DNA of 5,176 nt from Proteiniphilum sp. UBA4084 (GTDB taxonomy: Bacteria; Bacteroidota; Bacteroidia; Bacteroidales; Dysgonomonadaceae), in the NCBI GenBank assembly GCA_002383605.1, contig DFYK01000073.1, positions 9,118-14,293 of the forward strand, read 5' to 3'. The notes under the pieces are model-generated. The model ran no database searches. It was not told the origin of the DNA and saw only the letters and a list, made by a program, of their open reading frames with translations. Below are positions 1 to 5,176 of the stretch, in pieces. The translations under genes were made by a program, and so were the position numbers. Positions within the stretch are counted from its first letter, which is position 1. Every line of letters starts with the position of its first letter.

Positions 1-281
1 TCCTTGTATAATCGTTGCTGAAGCAGCGGAAATTTTTGAAAGAAGGCTTCCGTCTTTTCATCGGCTGCCTCTATGTTATGAATGCTGGCGATGTTCGCAT
101 GAAGTTTCTCCGCTGCTTCCCGCAGCTCCACCTGCACCTCACGGGAGTCGGGGCAGTTGCAAATGGGAAACATGAGTGAGACCAGCGTCTCGATGACTTT
201 CTCCAATTCGCATTTATCGATGGGTATGTCAATGGACTGGGGGCGAAATTGCTCAATCAGTTTATAGGTGTTCTCTGTCAT
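1..281 (-). CDS. Partial gene, N-terminal part of a probable serine O-acetyltransferase (SAT/EpsC-like)
   Basis: The frame is open from an ATG at 281 to the window edge: 93 complete codons, no stop, C-terminus missing. What is visible is an all-helical N-terminal region. It has a segment ELEKVIETLVSLMFP at residues 25-39 and ends with FFQKFPLLQQRLYKD at about 80-94. These resemble the N-terminal helical domain of Bacteroidota serine acetyltransferases, in which a similar 'FP' helix precedes a 'lP.ir..L..D..Aa..GDPAA' segment and then the hexapeptide-repeat catalytic domain. That enzyme makes O-acetylserine from serine and acetyl-CoA, the first step of cysteine synthesis in the cytoplasm. The catalytic domain lies outside the window, so the call rests on a remembered family pattern and is moderate. 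Cysteines 24, 41 and 43 are noticeable. The start follows the upstream stop by 23 nt with no convincing Shine-Dalgarno, which suggests one transcript with the DUF4954 gene. Confidence 0.55.
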   Translation of the reverse strand, partial: MTENTYKLIEQFRPQSIDIPIDKCELEKVIETLVSLMFPICNCPDSREVQVELREAAEKLHANIASIHNIEAADEKTEAFFQKFPLLQQRLYK

Positions 282-304
282 AATGTAAATCTAATAAATC
301 CAGT

Positions 305-2296
305 TCATAAAGTTAAGGGTAAAAGACGAGAAATCAACTCGTCTCCCAGAGCCTTCTTCACTTCAATATGTTTGAGGGTGGCTATCACGAATGGATTCTT
401 TTCGAAAGCACCCCGCACATATTCAAAATCCATTGCCCGATCCTGAATATTGCCATCGGCCCCAAACCCGGTTTTGAAAGAGAGGGAGAATTCCTTCTTT
501 GCATCACAATAGATCATCTCGTCGAGACTCACCACGCTCTCTTTCCACTTTTCCACAATCCCGATCACATCTGCTGCAGTGATCTCGTCTGCTTTAAGCT
601 GATAAAACGATTGAATCTTATCCCAGGCCCAGGTCCATTCGTCCACGTAATAATCCTGATGCAGCTTCTGGAAAATGCGATTGATATCCTTCAGTTTTGA
701 CAGTTCTCCTGATTCAATTTTGTTCAGCAAATCGTCGATTTCCGATTTGGGGGCAATCAAACCCGAGATGTCGACCCACTCTCCCAAACCCGGCCTGTCG
801 CCGGGCTTAAGTTGTTGCCTGATCTCTTCGTTGCTTCCGAAATGGATGCCTTCCAGCCTTTTAATGATGGAGTTTCCCAGAAACTTGTGGATGATGATCT
901 CATAAAGGTGAAGACCTTTATGCAGGGCCCGATTGGTGATGATACAACTCTGGAATGTATATAACTCGGAGGTTTCCCCTGCTGTTGCCTGAAGGTTCTT
1001 CAGTATCTCCATGCCGGCAAATACCTTCTGAATGGTATAGGGACTGAGCAGATTGAAATTGATGCAATCCAAGCGGTTCGGATCTTTGCGCCGATCCCGT
1101 TCCGGCCATTTCTTGGCATCGCGGATGGTACCCACGCTGCGCAGATTGACTGCCGGTGCGATATAGGTACTGTTGTCCTTTTCAATAAGATAGGAGAATG
1201 GCAAATTGGATGTGTCGGCATGCTGTGAGTGACGCCCTAAAATCAGTGAGAAGGCGCCTACCTTGGCAGGCCACAGCACGTAAGAATTACTGGTCGTCTT
1301 GGCGCCCCGCTCAACAATACCCTGATGGATGGGCCCGAGCTTGTACATATGATTGCTCTGGTTGGATCCCGAACCGGCATTCATGAAGGAGAACATACCG
1401 GCAATAAGCAGGGTGGATTTATGATGCGTCACCGTGTAAGGTCCTGCAAAGAGGGCACAAGCCTCCCCGTTCTCACCCTGACAATTGCTGAAAAAGAGAG
1501 AGTCGGAGGCAGAATACCCATGATCGATGTGACAGGCCTGTCCCACGAAACAACGGGTAATAAAAGAGCCGCCATCGATCGTAGATCCGGAAGAGACAAT
1601 AAAATCTTCGGCAATCACATTACGGCCGATATAAATCGGATCATGCACATTGCTGTTGATGCTTCCGTTTTTCAGTTTCATGGCACCGGTGATTTTGCAA
1701 TGTTCACCGATGCGCACGTTCTTGATGTATCCAACGTTCACGATCTTACAGTGTGAGCCAATGGTACCTCTGTCTGATGCATGCTTGTCACAGTAAAAGT
1801 CGATGATCGCCTTCATGCGCTCAATCAGCGCCGGTCGGTGACGATAGAGGGAGTAGATGTAGGCAAAGTGTGCCGACAGCTTATCGTTGATATGCACCTC
1901 ACGTCCGCCGGTCTCGTTCAGTACATTGACTTGCACCCCGTTGCCAAAAGTGGTCATACCGTCGACCAGAATCACATCCACATTCTGGATGAAACAATTG
2001 TCGCCGATCGTGTAGTTGGCAATATAGTTTTGCACATTCTCAATGACAACATTGTCTCCGATATCGCAATTGTGGATGACGGCATTGTTGATCCCGGTAT
2101 GTTTTTGCAGACCGCCGGCAAGCTCAAACCAGTTCTCAAAAATGCCGAGACTGACCTTTCCCGAGAACTTTGTATTGTTTACATAACGGGGGTCAAACCC
2201 GTCTTTTACCGTCACCTGTCCCCAATCGGGACAGCTGCATCCCTGCTTTTCAAGTTGCTCTATCTCACCTTGTGTTAAATTCCTGTGTTGATGCAT
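305..2296 (-). CDS. DUF4954 family protein with left-handed beta-helix (hexapeptide repeat) region, function unknown
   Basis: This 663-aa protein matches my memory of DUF4954, a family common in Bacteroidota with no assigned function. Residues about 65-125 and 175-260 show hexapeptide-type repeats: IGDN at 79-82 and 97-100, IGSHCKI at 179-185, IGEHCKI at 196-202, and IGRNVIAEDFIV at 223-234. These repeats form left-handed beta-helices in acyltransferases and nucleotidyltransferases. Residues about 255-370 form a His/Asn/Ser-rich block (H256, H259, H291, H292, H316, H324, H356, H359) that looks like a conserved active-site or metal-binding region. From about 410 the sequence is mainly helical and may be a separate domain. 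There is no signal peptide or membrane segment, so it is probably cytoplasmic. The start is firm: an in-frame TAA lies 12 nt upstream and no other start codon intervenes. No Shine-Dalgarno is well placed. Acyl or sugar-nucleotide transfer is possible but unproven. Confidence 0.85.
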   Translation of the reverse strand: MHQHRNLTQGEIEQLEKQGCSCPDWGQVTVKDGFDPRYVNNTKFSGKVSLGIFENWFELAGGLQKHTGINNAVIHNCDIGDNVVIENVQNYIANYTIGDNCFIQNVDVILVDGMTTFGNGVQVNVLNETGGREVHINDKLSAHFAYIYSLYRHRPALIERMKAIIDFYCDKHASDRGTIGSHCKIVNVGYIKNVRIGEHCKITGAMKLKNGSINSNVHDPIYIGRNVIAEDFIVSSGSTIDGGSFITRCFVGQACHIDHGYSASDSLFFSNCQGENGEACALFAGPYTVTHHKSTLLIAGMFSFMNAGSGSNQSNHMYKLGPIHQGIVERGAKTTSNSYVLWPAKVGAFSLILGRHSQHADTSNLPFSYLIEKDNSTYIAPAVNLRSVGTIRDAKKWPERDRRKDPNRLDCINFNLLSPYTIQKVFAGMEILKNLQATAGETSELYTFQSCIITNRALHKGLHLYEIIIHKFLGNSIIKRLEGIHFGSNEEIRQQLKPGDRPGLGEWVDISGLIAPKSEIDDLLNKIESGELSKLKDINRIFQKLHQDYYVDEWTWAWDKIQSFYQLKADEITAADVIGIVEKWKESVVSLDEMIYCDAKKEFSLSFKTGFGADGNIQDRAMDFEYVRGAFEKNPFVIATLKHIEVKKALGDELISRLLPLTL

Positions 2297-2367
2297 ACGC
2301 GATAAATTTTATTTAATCCTTCTTACTCCTGCAGCTATTTGCTTCTTTGCGGAAGCGTTACTTTAAG

Positions 2368-2396
2368 AAAAAAGAGGTTCCCGGAAGGAAACCTCT
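2368..2396 (-). terminator. Intrinsic (Rho-independent) terminator of recA
   Basis: Read on the minus strand, the arm at 2396-2387 pairs with the arm at 2382-2373. This gives a 10-bp stem with one T-G wobble around a TTCC tetraloop (2386-2383). It can be extended by two weaker pairs at the base. The stem is followed at once by a T-run (2372-2368). The hairpin begins 8 nt after the recA stop codon. The plus-strand reading has no T-run after the hairpin, so it acts in the recA direction only. It should end the bcp-recA transcript before the DUF4954 gene. Confidence 0.85.
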
Positions 2397-2404
2397 CTGT
2401 AACA

Positions 2405-3421
2405 TTATTTCTGTTCTTTGAGAGCAGCGTAAATAAGTCCTTCCAGCTCTTCAGCTAATTCAGGGTTATCTCTGACTGCAATCTTGGCAGCATCACGACC
2501 TTGTCCCAGTCTGGTGTCATTATAACTGTACCACGATCCGCTTTTCTTGATGATGTTCAACTCAGATCCCATGTCGATGATCTCTCCCGTACGTGAGATA
2601 CCCTCGCCGAACATGATGTCGAACTCGGCCTTGCGGAATGGCGGAGCGACTTTGTTTTTGACAACCCGCACGCGTGTGGGCTTCCCGATTTGCTCTTCTC
2701 CCTCTTTGATGGGAGAACCGTTGCCCCGGATGTCGAGGCGTACGGAGGCGTAAAACTTCAACGCATTCCCACCCGTGGTAGTCTCCGGGTTACCAAACAT
2801 GACGCCGATCTTCTCACGAAGCTGGTTGATAAAGATGCAGGTCGTGTTGGTCTTGCTGATGGCGGAAGTGAGTTTTCTGAGTGCCTGAGACATCAGACGG
2901 GCCTGCAGCCCTACGTTGGAATCACCCATGTCGCCCTCAATCTCTTTCTTGGGGGTGAGGGCTGCCACCGAGTCAATGACAATGATATCGACAGCCGATG
3001 AACGAATCAACTGCTCGGCAATCTCCAAAGCTTCCTCGCCGTTGCTGGGTTGTGAGATCAACAGCTCGTCGGTGTTGACACCCAGCTTGTCGGCATAAAA
3101 ACGGTCAAAAGCATGCTCTGCATCAATAAATGCAGCAACGCCTCCGGCTTTCTGTGCTTCCGCAATGGCATGAATGGCGAGCGTGGTTTTACCCGACGAC
3201 TCGGGGCCGTAGATCTCAATGACACGTCCGCGGGGATAACCACCCACGCCCAGTGCTACATTCAGTCCGAGTGAGCCGGATGAGATGACGGGTATTTCTT
3301 CTACCTTTTCATCTCCCATTTTCATGATGGACCCCTTTCCATACGTCTTTTCAATCTTGTCCATCGCTGCCCGCAGCGCCTTTAGTTTTTCACTGTTCTT
3401 GTTCTCTTTTTCTTCTTCCAT
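2405..3421 (-). CDS. recA: Recombinase RecA
   Basis: RecA forms ATP-dependent filaments on single-stranded DNA, drives homologous pairing and strand exchange, and promotes self-cleavage of LexA-type repressors where these exist. At 338 aa it is near the usual 340-355 aa and looks complete. The Walker A motif GPESSGKT is at residues 72-79. The catalytic glutamate is E102 in IDAEHAFD. Walker B is IIVIDSVAAL at 146-155. DNA-binding loop L1 lies near 160-175 (EIEGDMGDSNVGL), and L2 follows the NQLREKIGVMFGN segment at about 199-217 (PETTTGG). The C-terminal domain is short and only mildly acidic. The gene starts 36 nt after bcp, in an A-rich leader. An AAGGAAG at 3440-3434 sits about 12 nt before the ATG, far for a working Shine-Dalgarno. 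A strong terminator follows. No SOS operator can be recognised, so regulation probably comes from the promoter before bcp. Confidence 0.98.
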   Translation of the reverse strand: MEEEKENKNSEKLKALRAAMDKIEKTYGKGSIMKMGDEKVEEIPVISSGSLGLNVALGVGGYPRGRVIEIYGPESSGKTTLAIHAIAEAQKAGGVAAFIDAEHAFDRFYADKLGVNTDELLISQPSNGEEALEIAEQLIRSSAVDIIVIDSVAALTPKKEIEGDMGDSNVGLQARLMSQALRKLTSAISKTNTTCIFINQLREKIGVMFGNPETTTGGNALKFYASVRLDIRGNGSPIKEGEEQIGKPTRVRVVKNKVAPPFRKAEFDIMFGEGISRTGEIIDMGSELNIIKKSGSWYSYNDTRLGQGRDAAKIAVRDNPELAEELEGLIYAALKEQK

Positions 3422-3457
3422 GATGTACAGTTTCTTCCTTTTTTTCTTTTTGTCGTT

Positions 3458-3931
3458 TCACACATAATCTTTTCCCATCCCCAAAATCTGTTCGGCATGG
3501 TTTCCGGTATCCACTCCCTTCCCTTTGATGATGTGGCTGATGATGCCCTGTTCATCCACCAGAAAAGTGGTACGCACGGTTCCCATGAATTTTTTGCCCA
3601 TCATCGACTTTTCTTGCCATACGCCGAAGACTTCTACCATTTTTTTGCCGGTATCCGCAATCAGCGGAAAGGGTAGCTTGTATTTGTCGATGAACTTCAG
3701 ATGCGATTTTGCACTGTCGACACTCACGCCCAAAATCGCGTATCCTCCCTCCAGGAGATCGGTATATCCATCGCGCAGGCTGCATGCCTGAGCGGTACAA
3801 CCCGGTGTGTGATCCCTGGGGTAGAAATAGAGAGCCAGCTTTTTGCCGGTATAATTGCTTGCTTTTACCGGGTTCCCGTTTTGATCGGTTCCCAGGTCTT
3901 CGGGTATTTTATCGCCAATTTGTAGTGCCAT
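3458..3931 (-). CDS. bcp: Thioredoxin-dependent thiol peroxidase (peroxiredoxin, Bcp/PrxQ type)
   Basis: This cytoplasmic peroxiredoxin reduces hydrogen peroxide and organic hydroperoxides, with thioredoxin as the usual electron donor. The 157-aa length matches the family (E. coli Bcp is 156 aa). The AhpC/TSA thioredoxin-like fold covers nearly the whole protein. The active-site segment PRDHTPGCTAQAC at 38-50 contains the peroxidatic cysteine C45 and threonine T42. C50, five residues later, is the resolving cysteine typical of the atypical 2-Cys PrxQ subgroup. R120 in VRTTFLVD fits the conserved catalytic arginine, and GVWQEK at 103-108 is another family signature. recA follows 36 nt downstream on the same strand, and bcp-recA linkage is known from Porphyromonas gingivalis, where bcp contributes to peroxide resistance. 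A Bacteroidota-type promoter lies about 30 nt upstream. There is no evident Shine-Dalgarno. Confidence 0.95.
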   Translation of the reverse strand: MALQIGDKIPEDLGTDQNGNPVKASNYTGKKLALYFYPRDHTPGCTAQACSLRDGYTDLLEGGYAILGVSVDSAKSHLKFIDKYKLPFPLIADTGKKMVEVFGVWQEKSMMGKKFMGTVRTTFLVDEQGIISHIIKGKGVDTGNHAEQILGMGKDYV

Positions 3932-4046
3932 TGATTTTTATCAGTTAGAAATTTATGTCTCAAAGATAGTAAAAAACCAAAAATTTCGATGCTGTTCGAG
4001 GAAAAAGTACCGTTTTCTTAAAAAAGAGATCACCCAATCGCAACAA
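3932..4046. other. 115-nt A/T-rich intergenic region between dprA and bcp
   Basis: This gap holds the bcp promoter element described separately. On the minus strand a T-run (about 4026-4020) follows the dprA stop, but no strong stem precedes it: only a weak GAT/ATC pairing is visible. I therefore cannot call a terminator for dprA, and read-through into bcp-recA remains possible. No small open frame or RNA gene is evident. Confidence 0.6.
3961..3968 (-). promoter_or_regulatory. Bacteroidota-type -7 promoter element before bcp-recA
   Basis: The minus strand reads TATCTTTG, a perfect match to the Bacteroidota housekeeping sigma -7 consensus TAnnTTTG. It lies 29 nt before the bcp start codon, which would give a leader of roughly 20-25 nt. 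No good TTTG -33 element sits at the expected 19-21 nt upstream. One TTTG is only 9 nt upstream, too close. The surrounding A/T-rich gap is consistent with a promoter. Confidence 0.7.
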
Positions 4047-5153
4047 TTATACTGTTTTGAACATCCCGCCGGGAAGTGAGGCCACTACATTTTTCATCTC
4101 CAGCTCTAACAGTGTCATAAACAGTTCAGTCACCGGCATATTGAGTGCAATGGCAAGGGCATTAACCTGCATGGCCCCGGAGTGGAGGAGTACCTGATAA
4201 ACCTTTTCTTCACTTTCCGACAATTCCACAAAAAGATCCCGCTGTTTCGGAATTCCCTTTTTCTTTTCCTCCATCCATCCCATGTGTTTAAGCAGATCGT
4301 CTACCTCCTGCAGAAGCAGCGCTTTGTTGTCCGATATAAGCCGGTTACAACCCGAAGACATCTTGTCGTGAATACGTCCCGGCAGGGCAAAGACTTCCCG
4401 AAAGTAAGAGTTGGCGATGTCGGCTGTGGTGAGCGACCCTCCTTTCTCACCCGATTCAACTACAATCACCGCATCCGACATGCCGGCCACAATGCGGTTC
4501 CGTTTCACAAAGTTGTGCCGGTCGGGGTTGGTGCCACTGGGAAACTCGGTGAGAAGTGCCCCCTGCTGCAGCATGTCAATGGCTGTCTGCCGGTGCATGG
4601 AGGGGTAGATTCTGTCCAGGCCGTGACCCAGCACGCCGACTGTGGACAATCCATTCTGAAGGGCAGCACGGTGCGCATGGACGTCGATCCCGTAGGCCAG
4701 GCCACTGACAATTTGTATTCCGGGTAACTGTGCGGCAAGATCCCGGACGAATGTGCGGCAGAAGTCCTGCCCATACCGGGTTTCATTGCGTGTACCGACA
4801 ATGGCAATCACCTTTTCGCGGTTAAAGTCGACCTTTCCCCTGGCGTATAACAATATGGGCGCATCCACACAAGGCGTAAGTCGTTGGGGATAATCATCGT
4901 CTGTGTAAAACAGGAGTCGAAGGTTGTTTTTCGTCACAAATTCCAATTCTTTCTCCGCCAGTCGCAGCACTTCCGGATTGCGGATCTCCTGTATCAACCG
5001 CCTGGTAATCCGGGGTATGAATTCCAGTGTGCGTGCCTCTTCCCGGAAAATAGCTTCCTCATCGCCCACGACCTCCATCAGGTTGCGGGCGTGCATCACT
5101 CCCACACCTTTTATCTGCGTGAGGGCAATTCGGTATAAAGATTTGTCGGGCAT
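4047..5153 (-). CDS. dprA: DNA-processing protein DprA (Smf)
   Basis: DprA binds incoming or exposed single-stranded DNA, protects it and loads RecA onto it. It is needed for natural transformation, but it is also widespread in bacteria not known to be competent. The 368-aa protein has the complete family layout. An N-terminal helix-hairpin-helix-like segment (LTQIKGVGVMHARNL) spans 11-25. The Rossmann-like core carries VGTRNETRYG at 119-128, VSGLAYGID at 149-157, TVGVLGHGLDRIYP at 171-184, and the NFVKRNRIVAG to GEKGGSLTTADIA stretch at 214-247. A C-terminal winged-helix domain occupies about 308-368. No key motif is missing. The ATG at 5153 fits the usual family N-terminus; only 23 nt upstream are in the window, with no Shine-Dalgarno seen. 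It lies just upstream of bcp-recA on the same strand, close to the gene for its known partner RecA. Confidence 0.97.
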   Translation of the reverse strand: MPDKSLYRIALTQIKGVGVMHARNLMEVVGDEEAIFREEARTLEFIPRITRRLIQEIRNPEVLRLAEKELEFVTKNNLRLLFYTDDDYPQRLTPCVDAPILLYARGKVDFNREKVIAIVGTRNETRYGQDFCRTFVRDLAAQLPGIQIVSGLAYGIDVHAHRAALQNGLSTVGVLGHGLDRIYPSMHRQTAIDMLQQGALLTEFPSGTNPDRHNFVKRNRIVAGMSDAVIVVESGEKGGSLTTADIANSYFREVFALPGRIHDKMSSGCNRLISDNKALLLQEVDDLLKHMGWMEEKKKGIPKQRDLFVELSESEEKVYQVLLHSGAMQVNALAIALNMPVTELFMTLLELEMKNVVASLPGGMFKTV

Positions 5154-5160
5154 GTTTCTT

Positions 5161-5176
5161 AGGATTCAGGATTCAG
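5161..5176. repeat. Short heptamer tandem repeat (AGGATTC) running into the window edge
   Basis: Two exact copies of AGGATTC (5161-5167 and 5168-5174) are followed by AG, the start of a third copy at the edge. The repeat sits 8 nt upstream of the dprA start codon. The full copy number cannot be seen. Two copies alone could be chance. Confidence 0.45.

Noticed and set aside
1325..2278. Long plus-strand open frames (1325-1756 and 1781-2278) opposite the DUF4954 gene
   Set aside because: They lie wholly antisense to a recognised gene, show no protein family features and have no promoter or ribosome binding site; they are frame shadows.
2341..2356. Small inverted repeat GCTTC/GAAGC with a 6-nt loop in the recA-DUF4954 gap
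   Set aside because: A stem of only 5 bp with no T-run or conserved context; likely chance, and the stronger terminator nearby already explains the region.
3422..3457. A-rich homopolymer tract before recA as a possible slippage or phase-variation site
   Set aside because: The longest run is seven A's outside the coding frame; A-rich leaders are common before Bacteroidota genes.
3932..4046. LexA-type SOS operator before bcp-recA
   Set aside because: No clear palindromic operator is visible, and many Bacteroidota lack the classical LexA regulon, so a call would be unsupported.
4182..4727. A 181-aa plus-strand open frame inside dprA
   Set aside because: It is antisense to conserved DprA motifs and its translation has no recognisable domain.
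4047..5153. dprA as evidence that the organism is naturally competent
   Set aside because: DprA is widespread in bacteria with no known transformation, and no other competence gene is in the window.

Overview
The window reads as ordinary core chromosome of a member of the Bacteroidota, most likely order Bacteroidales. Three things point there. RecA has the Bacteroidales-style sequence (for example the IDAEHAFDRFYA and NQLREKIGVMFGN segments). A DUF4954-family gene is present, which is typical of this phylum. The one clear promoter carries the Bacteroidota TAnnTTTG -7 element, and Shine-Dalgarno sequences are absent or poorly placed.

All five genes lie on the minus strand, so transcription runs from high to low coordinates. 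In that order they are: dprA (5153-4047); a 115-nt A/T-rich gap with a promoter; bcp (3931-3458); a 36-nt gap; recA (3421-2405); a 108-nt gap that opens with a strong intrinsic terminator; a 663-aa DUF4954 protein (2296-305); a 23-nt gap; and the first 93 codons of a gene cut by the left edge (281-1) that looks like a serine O-acetyltransferase. No stretch over 300 bases lacks a gene. I found no tRNA, rRNA, CRISPR array, insertion sequence or phage gene.

The genes fall into two blocks. The first concerns DNA recombination and oxidative defence: DprA loads RecA onto single-stranded DNA, RecA carries out strand exchange and damage signalling, and Bcp is a thiol peroxidase. A promoter before bcp and a terminator after recA mark bcp-recA as a two-gene transcription unit, possibly with read-through from dprA. 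The second block pairs two proteins expected to carry left-handed beta-helix (hexapeptide repeat) folds: the uncharacterised DUF4954 protein and the serine acetyltransferase-like protein. Their spacing suggests co-transcription.

I see no clear new multi-gene system. The main unknown is the DUF4954 protein, which joins a hexapeptide-repeat region, a histidine-rich central segment and a helical C-terminal region.
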